Shown here: one piece after another, positions 26,182 to 35,929 of the stretch | Position numbering within the stretch: the stretch's first letter is position 1 | How the letters are laid out: the number at the start of each line of letters is the position of its first letter | Source: Corynebacterium sp. | GTDB lineage: Bacteria > Actinomycetota > Actinomycetes > Mycobacteriales > Mycobacteriaceae | Direction: 5' to 3' | Assembly (NCBI RefSeq): GCF_030530965.1 | Contig: NZ_JAUMTY010000001.1 | Location: 34,623-98,622, forward strand | Length of the DNA stretch: 64,000 nucleotides | The notes under the pieces: generated by a model | Seen by the model: the letters and a program-made list of their open reading frames with translations, nothing else | The model's database searches: none | Told to the model about the DNA's origin: nothing | Translations under genes and position numbers: made by a program

Positions 26182-26571
26182 ATGATGAACGCGGCAACGG
26201 TAAGTTTTCTCAGGAAAGCGGATGCATTACTGGCTAACAAGACTGACGACGTCAGCCAGGATGAATTGGAACGACGCTTGCTGGACTCTTATTACGCAGC
26301 GCTCCGACTCGCCGGAGCTGTTATCGAAGATGCTATCGCGAGCCGTAAAAGGAAGCCCAAGGGCGATGCGTGGACTCTGCTTGAACGTTATGGCGGACAG
26401 CTGGCCCCGTGGGCAGATGTCTTTCGGAAGTATTCACCCATAAAGGAACGAGTCCGGTTGGGATTATCCCCCTCCCTGACGGTTGCTTATGTCGAGCATT
26501 TTGAGCAGCTCGTGTTGGATTTCCGTGCTGCTGTGAATGATCGGTATGCATGGATACCGACTGCAGCTTAG
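26182..26571 (+). CDS. SAV_6107-family HEPN-domain protein
   Basis: 129 residues from the ATG at 26182, chosen because AAGGAG lies 6 bases upstream; two neighbouring ATG codons are near-equivalent. The protein is all-helical and charged, with LERRLLDSYYAALRLAGAVIEDAI and a second helix pair (WTLLERYGGQLAPWADVFRKY), resembling the actinobacterial SAV_6107 HEPN family. The R-x4-6-H nuclease motif of toxin HEPN proteins is not visible, so RNase activity is not supported. The upstream gap of 250 bases contains a LexA box. Function unknown. Confidence 0.7.
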   Translation: MMNAATVSFLRKADALLANKTDDVSQDELERRLLDSYYAALRLAGAVIEDAIASRKRKPKGDAWTLLERYGGQLAPWADVFRKYSPIKERVRLGLSPSLTVAYVEHFEQLVLDFRAAVNDRYAWIPTAA

Positions 26572-26777
26572 AACCTGGAGGCCTTAACAAAGTTGACTCA
26601 AAAGGGGTGTGGGAGCGCCTTCCGGGGGTTGAGGATGACGGCATTTATTGTTTCGTGCACCGGGGTGGAGAAATGGGGGTACATGGTGGTTACAATGAGG
26701 TTATAAACGGAACTGTTTTGGGACCTGTTGCGTTATGCCAGGTAGAAAACGGTACTTTCATGGAAAATGGAGGAGTT

Positions 26778-27170
26778 GTGGCCCTCTCAGAGCAAGAGCA
26801 GCGTGTCCTCGACGAAATCGAGAATGCTCTGTATCAGGAAGACCCAGACTTTGGTAAAAACGTCGGGTCAATCCAGCGTGGTGGCGCCTTCGTCAAAGTC
26901 GTTGCTCTGCTGATCCTTGGCCTCGTGTTACTTGTAGGCGGAATAGCTCTATCACAAGCGAGCCTGTGGTTTGTCGTGATGTCGGTTGCCGGGTTCTTGG
27001 TGATGTTCGCCGCCGGCGTGATCGGATTACGTGGTGACCGTTCGTCGAAACTCACAGTGGGGGATCGTTCCGACAAAGCGGCGAAGAAGCAGCGGAAAGC
27101 TCGTAAGTCGTCTTTGAGTAGCCGGCCGGGTGGTATGGAAGAGAATTTCCGTCGACGTTTCGAGCGCTAA
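26778..27170 (+). CDS. DUF3040 membrane protein
   Basis: 130 residues from GTG 26778, chosen because family members begin with a short Ala-Leu-Ser-Glu segment and GGAGGAG lies directly upstream; an in-frame ATG at 26760 is the alternative. The N-terminus ALSEQEQRVLDEIENALYQEDP is the DUF3040 signature. Two membrane segments follow (residues ~38-58 and ~63-82), then a basic tail with a KKQRKARK stretch. The family commonly lies just upstream of mraZ in Actinobacteria, so a link with division or envelope work is likely but unproven. A terminator follows 104 bases later. Confidence 0.8.
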   Translation: MALSEQEQRVLDEIENALYQEDPDFGKNVGSIQRGGAFVKVVALLILGLVLLVGGIALSQASLWFVVMSVAGFLVMFAAGVIGLRGDRSSKLTVGDRSDKAAKKQRKARKSSLSSRPGGMEENFRRRFER

Positions 27171-27274
27171 ACCCCACCGTGATTCTCATATGTAAATTGA
27201 GTTTTGCGTATGGGGGTCGAAGGTTCGGTGAAAGGCTTCCCATACAACGTAAAACTATCTAACAAGACACTGCA

Positions 27275-27315
27275 GCCCTGGTGATGAGTTGACAAGCTCA
27301 CTACCAGGGCTTTTT
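27275..27315 (+). terminator. Rho-independent terminator after the DUF3040 gene
   Basis: GCCCTGGT (27275-27282) pairs with ACCAGGGC (27303-27310), extended inside by TGAG/CTCA, and is followed by five T residues. It isolates the dcw cluster from upstream transcription. Confidence 0.9.
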
Positions 27316-27344
27316 CTTATGTCTCAGGCCAATTCTCAAAAATC

Positions 27345-27359
27345 CCCCACTTTGCCCCA
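27345..27359 (-). promoter_or_regulatory. second, inverted MraZ-type box pair
   Basis: On the minus strand TGGGG-CAAAG-TGGGG, two TGGGN boxes with a 5-base spacer, as in the mraZ operator. The spacer CAAAG is close to the CAGAG and TAAAG spacers of the main operator. It lies about 510 bases upstream of mraZ, pointing the other way. Confidence 0.45.
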
Positions 27360-27708
27360 CTCCGGCTCGCTGATTCTCAGCTTTTCGCGGAAAATGCCGT
27401 TATTTCTTTGGCTGATGGGGAATGAATGGACTTATGTGCTGGAAGTGGCACGACTCAGGTGTGTTTTTCGGCTGCACATTATGCGCAGTCGGCGCGGGTA
27501 TGCTCTCGTCGGGGTTGAATGGCGACACCAGGCGAAGAGGTTTGATCGACGTTCCTAGCGTCGGCTGTTATACCAATTTATCAGGTGTTTCTGCACGTCA
27601 ACGGGGTAAAATGGCGTCGTATCACAAGTGTGGCCTGTGATTGTGTCGTGTTGCCATAATGAAAAAAAGCTAAAGATTTGCTGAAAGCGTCGTGCCAATG
27701 GTGCGTTG

Positions 27709-27733
27709 TGGGGCAGAGTGGGTTAAAGTGGGT
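27709..27733 (+). promoter_or_regulatory. MraZ operator (three TGGGN repeats)
   Basis: TGGGG-CAGAG-TGGGT-TAAAG-TGGGT: three boxes with exact 10-base period, 134 bases before the mraZ ATG. MraZ proteins bind such TGGGN-N5 direct repeats upstream of their own gene, usually repressing the dcw operon. Weaker flanking boxes (TGGTG at 27699, TGGCG at 27739) continue the period. Confidence 0.8.
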
Positions 27734-27866
27734 GCCAATGGCGGACAAGGTAAGTTCGTCGCACTATTTCTGTAGATGACTGTCGTTGTTGGCGGCCGGC
27801 GCTGATAACGACACGGCAATCGACTGGATGTGGATCGTCGATGTTGAGGGAAGGAGTCCGAAGGTC

Positions 27867-28298
27867 ATGTTCTTCGGTACTTTCACCCCCAAGATGGACG
27901 ACAAAGGACGCTTGACTCTTCCGGCCAAGTTTCGCGATGAGTTAGCAGACGGCTTGATGGTGACGAAAGGCCAAGACCATTCATTAGCCATCTACCCGCG
28001 CAACGTGTTCCTCGAACGCGCTCGTAAAGCTGCTGCTGCATCTCGAACGAACCCGGAGGCTCGCGCATTTGTGCGTAACTTAGCGGCCAGCGCGGATGAA
28101 CAATCTGTTGATGGTCAAGGGCGAATCACCATTTCGCCTGATCATCGTCGCTACGCAGGGTTAAGCAAAGAATGCGTCGTGATTGGTTCTGTTGACTTCG
28201 TCGAAATCTGGAATGCGGAGTCGTGGAATCAGTACCAAGCCGAACATGAAGAAAGCTACGCCAACGGTGACGACGCTGCCTTCATGGATTTCCTCTAA
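27867..28298 (+). CDS. mraZ: transcriptional regulator MraZ
   Basis: 143 residues from the ATG at 27867, the standard family start ([21 protein letters not shown]) with AAGGAG upstream. Two SpoVT/AbrB-like halves are visible, each with a D-x-K/Q-G-R motif: [11 protein letters not shown] (~11-21) and [13 protein letters not shown] (~80-92). MraZ forms ring oligomers and binds its own operator upstream of the dcw cluster. The operator here has three boxes. First gene of the division cluster, about 200 bases before rsmH; that gap showed no clear signal. Confidence 0.95.
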   Translation: MFFGTFTPKMDDKGRLTLPAKFRDELADGLMVTKGQDHSLAIYPRNVFLERARKAAAASRTNPEARAFVRNLAASADEQSVDGQGRITISPDHRRYAGLSKECVVIGSVDFVEIWNAESWNQYQAEHEESYANGDDAAFMDFL

Positions 28299-28499
28299 GG
28301 ACTCCTTGAGTTCATCACCCACATGGTCGACCGTCGCAATGATCTACAGCGAGTGTAAGGAATGTGTGCAGGCCTCTGCCCGTTTGGATCCTGATGTACT
28401 TCCCCAACACCAGGCACTGAGCGGGTAGGGCCCTGTTTACATTCCTCTCCATCACCACGACCGCCCAATATTCTGACCGCGACGATGAAAGAGGGGACA

Positions 28500-29672
28500 A
28501 TGGCCGACCGCCACACTGGTACGCATGGTCACGTTCCCGTCATGCTGGAACGCATGGTTGAGCTGATAGCTCCCACGGTCACAGAATCATCAGAGAACTC
28601 GGCACCATCCGTCATTCTCGACGGCACCCTCGGAGCTGGCGGACACACCGAATCCTTCCTGGAGCGTTTCCCGTCGGCAATGGTCATCGGAGTCGACCGC
28701 GATAACAAGGAACTGTCTCGAACCACTGAGCGGCTGTCTCGATTTCAGGACCGGTTCTACCCAGTACATGCCCGTTTCGACAACTTTGATGAGGCATTAG
28801 ACGATGCAGATCATCCAGTTGTCGACGCCTTCCACGCGCACGGTCTCAGTGCCGGTTTCTTTGATCTCGGTGTGTCGTCGATGCAGCTAGATCAGGTGGA
28901 CCGGGGTTTTACCTACCGCGACGACGGTCCGCTGGACATGCGGATGGATACATCGGCGGGCGAAACGGCTGCCGATGTCCTTAATACGTATAGCCACGGT
29001 GAGCTCGCTCGCATTTTAAAAACATATGGCGATGAACGCTTTGCCGGGCCTCTTGCTCGCGCCATTGTTCGTGAGCGTGAGAAAGAACCCTGGACCACGT
29101 CGCAGCGGTTAGTGGACATTATCTACGCGACAATTCCGGCGTCGGCCCGCCGTCATGGGGGCCATCCAGCGAAGAGGACCTTTCAAGCTTTGCGCGTTGA
29201 GGTCAATGCTGAGCTGGATGCTTTGCGTCGGGTCATTCCGAAAGTCTGCTCCTACCTCCACCTTGGTGGCCGGGCAGTGTTCATGAGCTACCAAAGCCTT
29301 GAAGACAAAATTGTGAAGAGGGAACTGGCGGAGCTGACCGAATCGAAGACCCCTCCGGGACTTCCTATCGATTTGCCCAACAGCGCCCCCGATTTTCACT
29401 TGGTGACGCGGGGTTCGGAAAAGGCCGATGAGCAGGAGAATAATAAGAATCCGCGCGCACATTCGGTCCGCGTCCGTGCCGTAGAGAGAACGGGCTACTC
29501 GCACTCGAGTCCGCCGCCGGGCAGCACTCCGGCAAGGGCTTCGGGATCATCCACCACATATTCAGCTCGATCAGAATCCCGGCACGAGGCCCACCGAACG
29601 GGAAGAGAACACCTGGTCTCTTCCGCACAACAGAGCATTTCACACCGCGAAGACGTCGAAGGAGAACAATGA
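28500..29672 (+). CDS. rsmH: 16S rRNA (cytosine1402-N4)-methyltransferase RsmH
   Basis: 390 residues from the ATG at 28500, with AGAGGGG just upstream; an in-frame ATG at 28485 is an alternative. The SAM-binding motif is [16 protein letters not shown], followed by [26 protein letters not shown] and the [12 protein letters not shown] block of the family. Methylates C1402 of 16S rRNA in the ribosomal P site. The last ~50 residues are a low-complexity Ser/Arg/His extension beyond the usual length (~310-340). The stop overlaps ftsL by four bases. Confidence 0.93.
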   Translation: MADRHTGTHGHVPVMLERMVELIAPTVTESSENSAPSVILDGTLGAGGHTESFLERFPSAMVIGVDRDNKELSRTTERLSRFQDRFYPVHARFDNFDEALDDADHPVVDAFHAHGLSAGFFDLGVSSMQLDQVDRGFTYRDDGPLDMRMDTSAGETAADVLNTYSHGELARILKTYGDERFAGPLARAIVREREKEPWTTSQRLVDIIYATIPASARRHGGHPAKRTFQALRVEVNAELDALRRVIPKVCSYLHLGGRAVFMSYQSLEDKIVKRELAELTESKTPPGLPIDLPNSAPDFHLVTRGSEKADEQENNKNPRAHSVRVRAVERTGYSHSSPPPGSTPARASGSSTTYSARSESRHEAHRTGREHLVSSAQQSISHREDVEGEQ

Positions 29673-30568
29673 CTACCTTGACAGGAGCTGGAACAACAGC
29701 TCGACGGGCAAGCCACGACCATGACGTCAACACCGCGGGGCGTGCCTCTACGGCGACGTTGACGCGGACCAACTCACGTGACCGACGAGCAGAAACGCCG
29801 GTTCGGTCGCGTCGGGAAGGCAACAACCTCCGCTCCTCGAGTACATCCGTAGCGCGAAAAAAGAGCACGAGCGCCGCGAAGAGAATGGGCTCTCGTCAGG
29901 TCATTTCCGTCCGAGGCCGGCGCGTCGTCTCCGAAGAACGACGAGTCAAGAGGACCACGATCCAGTTCATCGTCGTATGTATCTTGTTCATCGGCGTCGG
30001 CGTGGGCGTCACGATGTACCTTTCCGGAGTGACGACGCAGCAGTCGTTCGCCATTCAGAAAGCGAAAGACCAGAAGACAACTCTGGATAACGAGTTGGAA
30101 GGGCTGCATCGCGACGTCAAGAACGCAAGCTCGGACTCGGAAGTCGCCAAGAAGGCATCGGAGGACGGCATGGTTGTTCCTGATCAGCCGGGAATTATGA
30201 CCGTTAATCCCGACGGTTCCGTGGTTGAGAATAGGGCCGCCGATCCTTCAAAGACTCACGAGATTCACGACATTAATAGCGGTGCGGATCCCAAGGCGAA
30301 GGCCTCGTCGGATCCCGAGAAAACGAAGAATACGTCACGGTCTGCTACGTCTTCTTCCTCGTCCGGCCGTGACAACAACCGACCAGCGCAATTGGCTCCG
30401 TACCAGGACAATACGGCTGGGGCAGTAGCGGCGCAGGGCGATAACCAGGCTGCTAGTCAGGGTGAAGGACTTGACCGCGAAGCCCCATTACCTGCAGACC
30501 AGGCGAACGACGCTAACCCTGCGCCGGAAGCTGCACCGGCGGGCGATGCTGCCGTGCCCACTCCCTAG
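29669..30568 (+). CDS. ftsL: FtsL-like cell-division membrane protein
   Basis: 299 residues, bitopic. About 95 basic, Ser/Thr/Arg-rich residues lie inside, one membrane segment follows ([22 protein letters not shown], ~97-118), then a short coiled coil ([21 protein letters not shown]), and a long low-complexity Ser/Asp/Ala tail outside. Sequence identity in this family is low; the call rests on topology, coiled coil and the invariant position between rsmH and ftsI. FtsL works with FtsB and FtsQ to activate FtsWI at the septum. The tail is unusually long. Overlaps rsmH by four bases. Confidence 0.8.
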   Translation: MTTLTGAGTTARRASHDHDVNTAGRASTATLTRTNSRDRRAETPVRSRREGNNLRSSSTSVARKKSTSAAKRMGSRQVISVRGRRVVSEERRVKRTTIQFIVVCILFIGVGVGVTMYLSGVTTQQSFAIQKAKDQKTTLDNELEGLHRDVKNASSDSEVAKKASEDGMVVPDQPGIMTVNPDGSVVENRAADPSKTHEIHDINSGADPKAKASSDPEKTKNTSRSATSSSSSGRDNNRPAQLAPYQDNTAGAVAAQGDNQAASQGEGLDREAPLPADQANDANPAPEAAPAGDAAVPTP

Positions 30569-30779
30569 GACTGTCCGGGCATAATCCGATCTGTGGATCG
30601 TCGCAGGTCAGGCTGGGTGGTGTGAGGTGAACCGGATGTGTCAGGTTGCTTGTGTACTATTTTGCGAGGGTTCCGGATGCGAGTGCGGAACATCGCCCAC
30701 CTTGAGGTGGCGGCAGTAATCTGTAGAAGATATGTGGTGATCAGGTAAATGAGGCATGAGAAGGGGGACCGGAGAATCC

Positions 30780-32702
30780 ATGAGTAACAGTTCATCTCGT
30801 CGGCCCCGGAATCCCAGAACAGGGAGCTCTCCTGATGCACCGCTACGTAACAGCATGGCGGGGACATCGTTGATAACAGGCGCCAAGGCAGCCATGCGGC
30901 GCCTCAATCTTCTCCGGGCGATCATCATCGCGTTATTGATCGTCCTTATTTTGCGTCTTGTATGGGTCCAGCTGATCATTGGACCGAACTTGTCGTCGCA
31001 GGCCCAGGAACAGCGTCGGGTAAAAATCGCCGAACCGGCCCGACGAGGGACTATCACCGACACCAATGGTGAGGATCTTGCCTACACCATGGAATCGTCA
31101 CTGCTGTCCGTGCATCCGAACAAATTGCGCGGCTTCATGGAGAAGCGGCATGAGATTAACCCCGATAGTTATCCAGATCCTGACCAGCGGATGAAGGATA
31201 TTGCTGACGATCTCCCTCGGATGATTGGTGACGACGACAAAGCGGATGATGTGAAGTCGGAGGATATTGAAAAGAAGTTAACTTCCGATGATGATTATTC
31301 CGTTCTGGTGCGAAACGTCGATCCGGATAAAGCGGAACAAATCGTTAAGAAGTATCCAGAGATCACTGCGGAGCGGCAAGACGTCCGCCAGTACCCGAAT
31401 GGCGCTATCGGCGAAAATGTTCTCGGCAAGATAAGCCAGGATGGATCAGGGCAGTTCGGCCTGGAGCTCTCACAAGACTCTGACCTCCAGGGGACGAACG
31501 GAAGCTACACCGTCGACATAGCCGCACAAGGGATGGCAATCCCTGGTTCTCGTCGGGACGAACACCCAGCGATTGATGGCGATAGCTACCAGCTGACCTT
31601 AGACAACGACATGCAGACTTTCGTGCAGCAGAGTCTGGAACAGGCGAAGGCCAATTCCGGTGCAGAGGACGCTAGTGCGGTGGTGCTCGACGCCAAGTCA
31701 GGCCACATATTGTCCATGGCGACGACAGGAACGATTGACCCGAACGGCGACATCGAAAAGCAGCTCAAAGAAGGCAAGCAGTTTGGGGATCGGACGATAA
31801 GCAACCCGTTTGAACCGGGATCGGTCGGCAAGGTTATTACCGCCGCTGCATCGATTGAGGACAAGAAAACCACGCCAGACGAAGTTCTGCAGGTGCCGGG
31901 ATCAATTAATGACTCCGGCGTTACTGTCAAGGATGCGTGGGACCACGGCGTCACTCCGTACACCACGACAGGTATTTTCAGTAAGTCGTCCAACGTCGGA
32001 ACCTTGATGCTCGCTCAGCGAGTCGGACCGGATTCATTTAATAATTACCTGAATAAATTCGGGATCGGACAGGCAACGGGAGTCGAACTGCCCAACGAGA
32101 CCAGCGGATTTCTGCCTCCGCGCTCCCAGTGGGCGGCTGGTACATTTGCGAACCTTCCCATCGGCCAGGGCTTTTCAACATCCCTCCTTCAAATGGCGAG
32201 CATCTATCAAACCATCGCTAACGACGGAGTGCGTATCGAACCCCGAATCGTGAAGAGCATTAAAGACCCCGATGGAAAAGAAGTGTCCACCGACGCTCCC
32301 AGTGAAACGCGGGTGGTGAGTGCCCAGACGGCACGAACGGTTCGCAACATGTTCCGCGGGGTTGTCCAGAAGGACAGCGGAAACCAGCAAGGTACAGGCC
32401 CCGGCGCGGCTATTGACGGATATCAAATTGCAGGTAAGACCGGCACAGCCCAACAGGTTGACCCGGACACCGGAGCATATTCCAATTCGAAGTACTGGAT
32501 CACATTCGCCGGGATTGCCCCGGCCGACGACCCACGCTTCGTCGTTGCCATCATGCTGAATAACCCGGCTCGCGGCGTTCATGGTGAAGGTGGTCAGTCG
32601 GCAGCGCCGCTGTTCCACGACATCGCGTCGTGGGCGCTTAACCGCTACAACATCCCGCCGTCGAAAGAACCAGGTGACACCCTCTTGTTGCAGGCAGGGT
32701 AG
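30780..32702 (+). CDS. ftsI: peptidoglycan D,D-transpeptidase FtsI (PBP3-type)
   Basis: 640 residues from ATG 30780 with GGAGA upstream; an ATG at 30756 is less well served. One N-terminal membrane anchor (LRAIIIALLIVLILRLVWVQL), then the dimerisation domain starting at EPARRGTITDTNGEDLA, then the transpeptidase domain with the active-site Ser in EPGSVGK (~347), SSN in SKSSNVG and KTGT in AGKTGTAQ. Cross-links septal peptidoglycan outside the membrane together with FtsW. No PASTA repeat is seen at the C-terminus. About 210 bases separate it from ftsL, so it may also have its own promoter. Confidence 0.95.
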   Translation: MSNSSSRRPRNPRTGSSPDAPLRNSMAGTSLITGAKAAMRRLNLLRAIIIALLIVLILRLVWVQLIIGPNLSSQAQEQRRVKIAEPARRGTITDTNGEDLAYTMESSLLSVHPNKLRGFMEKRHEINPDSYPDPDQRMKDIADDLPRMIGDDDKADDVKSEDIEKKLTSDDDYSVLVRNVDPDKAEQIVKKYPEITAERQDVRQYPNGAIGENVLGKISQDGSGQFGLELSQDSDLQGTNGSYTVDIAAQGMAIPGSRRDEHPAIDGDSYQLTLDNDMQTFVQQSLEQAKANSGAEDASAVVLDAKSGHILSMATTGTIDPNGDIEKQLKEGKQFGDRTISNPFEPGSVGKVITAAASIEDKKTTPDEVLQVPGSINDSGVTVKDAWDHGVTPYTTTGIFSKSSNVGTLMLAQRVGPDSFNNYLNKFGIGQATGVELPNETSGFLPPRSQWAAGTFANLPIGQGFSTSLLQMASIYQTIANDGVRIEPRIVKSIKDPDGKEVSTDAPSETRVVSAQTARTVRNMFRGVVQKDSGNQQGTGPGAAIDGYQIAGKTGTAQQVDPDTGAYSNSKYWITFAGIAPADDPRFVVAIMLNNPARGVHGEGGQSAAPLFHDIASWALNRYNIPPSKEPGDTLLLQAG

Positions 32703-32778
32703 CTCAAGATTTCTACTGTCGGAAACATCGTTTATCGCGTTATCCTTCGCCGTCTAGATCGTGATCAAGGAGATTGTC

Positions 32779-34359
32779 ATGGCAACGCTGCAAGAACTTG
32801 CGGAAATATCGGGTGGCCGCCTCATTCGGGCTGATGACCCGGACCTCGTCGTCACGGATATTGGGCTTAATGCTCAGGCTTTGCCAGAAGGTGGGCTCTT
32901 TGCCGGGGTGCCTGGACTTCATGTCCATGGCGCACAATTTGCGGACTCCTCATCGGCAGCAGCGGTCTTGACTGATCACGATGGGGTAGAAAAGGTCACG
33001 CGTGAGGACCTGCCGATTATCGTCGTTGATGATGTTCGCGCCGTGCTCGGAGAGGTGTCGTCGGCTGTTTATGATCATCCTTCTCGCGACTTGACGGTGA
33101 TCGGTATCACCGGGACAGCAGGGAAAACCACCACGAGTTATATGGTCGAAGCTGCTCTCCTTCATCACGGCATTTCAACCGGGCTGATCGGTACCACGGG
33201 TACCAGGATTAATGGGGAGAAGGTTCCTTCGACTCTCACCACCCCAGAAGCTCCTAACCTTCAAGCACTTTTCGCCATGATGAAAAAGCGAGGCGTGACG
33301 CACGTGGTCATGGAGGTTTCCAGTCACGCGATTGCGTTGGGCCGCGTCTTGGGAACTCATTTCTCCGTAGCGGGATTTACTAATTTGTCCCAGGATCACC
33401 TGGATTTCCACCCCACGATGGAGGATTACTTCCAGACGAAAGCGCGGCTTTTCAAGGAAGATTCGCCCCTGCATGCGGAGACCTCCGTCGTATGCATTGA
33501 TGATGCATGGGGGCAGAGATTAGCGAAGATGCTGCCACATCCGTTCACGGTGTCGACGGAAGCTGCGTCGGAACATGACGCATCGCTTCAGCCGGATGTG
33601 TGGGCTGGACCATCCTCCGTCATGGATAACGGTGTGCAGACGGCCGAGCTGTACGGCTTCGGCGCGAACGAGATGACGCTGCATATACCGATGCCCGGCC
33701 GTTTCAACGTCGCTAATGCGATGCTGGCGATGGGGCTCCTCGTGAAGACCGAGATGAAAGCCGAGGACGCCATTGAGGGGCTCTCGACGGTGACTGTGCC
33801 CGGCCGATTAGAACGTATTGATTGTGGCCAGGATTTTATGGCCGTCGTGGATTACGCCCATAAACCGGGGGCGATCGCTGCCGTCTTGGATACCCTTCGT
33901 GCACATGTGCGCGGCCGGATTGCCATTGTCGTCGGTGCCGGCGGTGATCGGGATCATTCGAAACGCCCCATCATGGGACGTGAAGCAGCGCTACGTAGCG
34001 ATCTAGTTATTGTCACCGATGATAATCCGCGTAGTGAAGATCCAGCCTCGATACGCCAACAAGTGGTGGCAGGGGCGCAGGAAGTTGCTGACCATGTAGA
34101 TGTTGACCGTGCGGACGAATCTCGCAATAAAGTAAAAACAAAGGGTTCGGAGCATCGGCCTACTATTCGTGAGATCGGTGATCGCAGAGAAGCGATCCGT
34201 GCAGCAATCCAGTGGGCCCAGCCGGGTGACGCAGTTATCGTCGCAGGTAAAGGTCATGAAACTGGCCAGCTGATTGGTGATACAACTCATCCATTTGACG
34301 ATCGGGTCGAAACGCGCCGAAGCATCGAAGATAAACTCAATAGCTCGGTGGAGAAATAA
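32779..34359 (+). CDS. murE: UDP-MurNAc-L-Ala-D-Glu:meso-diaminopimelate ligase MurE
   Basis: 526 residues from ATG 32779, six bases after AAGGAG; a GTG at 32761 would lie before that site. ATP loop GITGTAGKTTTS (~114), substrate block TTPEAPN, and the DNPR motif (VTDDNPRSEDP, ~415) that selects meso-diaminopimelate rather than lysine. Adds the third residue of the peptidoglycan stem in the cytoplasm. The DAP-type wall suits corynebacteria. A short charged insert (VDRADESRNKVKTKGSEHRP) lies after the DNPR region. Confidence 0.95.
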   Translation: MATLQELAEISGGRLIRADDPDLVVTDIGLNAQALPEGGLFAGVPGLHVHGAQFADSSSAAAVLTDHDGVEKVTREDLPIIVVDDVRAVLGEVSSAVYDHPSRDLTVIGITGTAGKTTTSYMVEAALLHHGISTGLIGTTGTRINGEKVPSTLTTPEAPNLQALFAMMKKRGVTHVVMEVSSHAIALGRVLGTHFSVAGFTNLSQDHLDFHPTMEDYFQTKARLFKEDSPLHAETSVVCIDDAWGQRLAKMLPHPFTVSTEAASEHDASLQPDVWAGPSSVMDNGVQTAELYGFGANEMTLHIPMPGRFNVANAMLAMGLLVKTEMKAEDAIEGLSTVTVPGRLERIDCGQDFMAVVDYAHKPGAIAAVLDTLRAHVRGRIAIVVGAGGDRDHSKRPIMGREAALRSDLVIVTDDNPRSEDPASIRQQVVAGAQEVADHVDVDRADESRNKVKTKGSEHRPTIREIGDRREAIRAAIQWAQPGDAVIVAGKGHETGQLIGDTTHPFDDRVETRRSIEDKLNSSVEK

Positions 34360-34411
34360 AAGTAGTTATGTGCCATCACATGTACGGGCGTAGTGAAAGA
34401 GGTAGCCAACC

Positions 34412-35929
34412 ATGATTCCCATGACGGCGGGGCGTCTCGCGGATATTACCGGCGGATATCTTGTCAATATTGACCCCGACGCGGTAGTACCGGGGCCCGT
34501 CGAATTCGATTCGCGGAAGATTGCTCCTGGTTCAGTATTTCTGGCATTGCCGGGTGCCCGGGTCAATGGCCACGATTTCGCCGCCCAAGCCATTAAAGAC
34601 GGCGCTACTCTCGCCCTGCTATCACGTGATATGGGTGTACCTGCCGTCATCATTCCTCGCGTAGAGCACGTGGAAACCAATGCCACTGCACTGGAATATG
34701 ACCGCGATGGGGAAGGCGAAGCGGCATTGGCTGCCCTCAGCAAGCTTGCCCACCACACGGTCACCGAATTAGTCGCTCACCATGGCCTACGTGTGATCGG
34801 TGTGACGGGTTCCGCCGGGAAAACATCGACGAAGGACATGATTGCGACGATCCTTCGGACGCAAGGGGAGACGGTGGCACCACCCGGGTCCTTTAATAAC
34901 GAAATTGGGCACCCCTACACCGCCTTGCGATGCACCGAATCGACGCGATTCTTAGTTGCCGAAATGAGTGCCCGCGGAATCGGCCACATCGCTCACTTGG
35001 CGCGGATTGCGCCTCCGACGATTGGTGCAGTTCTTAACGTTGGTACGGCTCATTTAGGCGAATTTGGATCCCGCGAGGCCATTGCCCAAGCCAAAGGTGA
35101 ACTCGTCGAAGCCTTGCCGTCGGCTGACGACGGTGGCGTTGCGATCCTCAACGCCGATGATCGTTTGGTATCGGGCATGGCACCACGGACCTCGGCCCGT
35201 GTGATCACTTTTTCGGTGAAGTCTGGCGAAGCCACTGATAACCCGGCCGATGACCACGACGCTGTCATCGCCACTGATGTCGTTCTCGATAGCTCCGCCC
35301 GTGCATCCTTTACCTTGACCATGCCGACGGGGGAGTCCGCCCCCGTGCAGCTGCAGGTGTATGGGCAGCACCAAGTTGCGAATGCTCTCGCAGCCGCGGC
35401 GGTGGGATTTGCCGTCGGGATGTCCGTGGAGGAGATCGCCACTGCGCTGTCGCACCACACCGCGGCGAGCGCCAATCGGATGGATGTGCGCAACCGGCGT
35501 GACGGAGTAACCATCATCAACGATTCGTACAACGCGAACCCTGACTCAATGCGGGCAGGAATTGCCGCATTGGCGTCCACTGTTCAAGCTCGGGAGAATG
35601 CTCAATCCTGGGCAGTCTTAGGTCAAATGGGTGAATTGGGAGCCTCCGCCACCGACGAGCACTACTCGATCGGTGAAGAACTGGGCCGACACCACATCGA
35701 CCACGTCGTTGTCGTCGGCAATGGTGTTAACCAGCGGGCTTTAGCGCACGGAGCTAAGGAGTCGGGCGTTGATGTCACCCACGTGGACGACGTCGATGCA
35801 GCTGTCGATAATGTGTGGTCGTCAGTCCGTCCGGACGATGTTGTCCTTATCAAGGCTTCATACTCAGATGGACTGTGGAGAGTCGCGGAAGGGCTTTTGT
35901 CCGGTCAGGATGAAGGGAACGGAGAGTAA
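34412..35929 (+). CDS. murF: UDP-MurNAc-tripeptide:D-Ala-D-Ala ligase MurF
   Basis: 505 residues. ATP loop [13 protein letters not shown] (~130), [34 protein letters not shown] and the C-terminal [16 protein letters not shown] block. Joins D-Ala-D-Ala to the UDP-MurNAc-tripeptide in the cytoplasm. AGAGG lies before the ATG. The stop and the mraY start share bases (TAATG), so the two are translationally coupled. Confidence 0.95.
   Translation: MIPMTAGRLADITGGYLVNIDPDAVVPGPVEFDSRKIAPGSVFLALPGARVNGHDFAAQAIKDGATLALLSRDMGVPAVIIPRVEHVETNATALEYDRDGEGEAALAALSKLAHHTVTELVAHHGLRVIGVTGSAGKTSTKDMIATILRTQGETVAPPGSFNNEIGHPYTALRCTESTRFLVAEMSARGIGHIAHLARIAPPTIGAVLNVGTAHLGEFGSREAIAQAKGELVEALPSADDGGVAILNADDRLVSGMAPRTSARVITFSVKSGEATDNPADDHDAVIATDVVLDSSARASFTLTMPTGESAPVQLQVYGQHQVANALAAAAVGFAVGMSVEEIATALSHHTAASANRMDVRNRRDGVTIINDSYNANPDSMRAGIAALASTVQARENAQSWAVLGQMGELGASATDEHYSIGEELGRHHIDHVVVVGNGVNQRALAHGAKESGVDVTHVDDVDAAVDNVWSSVRPDDVVLIKASYSDGLWRVAEGLLSGQDEGNGE

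Larger units (their letters stand above)
27171..27866. other. 696-base intergenic region upstream of mraZ
   Basis: Contains a terminator (27275-27315), an inverted pair of MraZ-type boxes (27345-27359), an inverted repeat ATCACA-N9-TGTGAT (27621-27641), a CATAAT hexamer (27653-27658) that could be a -10 element, and the direct MraZ operator (27709-27733). AAGGAG (27851-27856) serves mraZ. The 89-codon frame at 27289-27558 starts inside the terminator and looks non-coding. Confidence 0.7.

Noticed and set aside
26182..26571. HEPN protein as an RNase toxin of a toxin-antitoxin pair
   Set aside because: No R-x4-6-H motif and no nucleotidyltransferase partner next to it; the downstream gene is a DUF3040 membrane protein.
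27289..27558. 89-codon open frame upstream of mraZ
   Set aside because: Starts within the terminator stem, has no ribosome site, and overlaps the inverted MraZ-type boxes.
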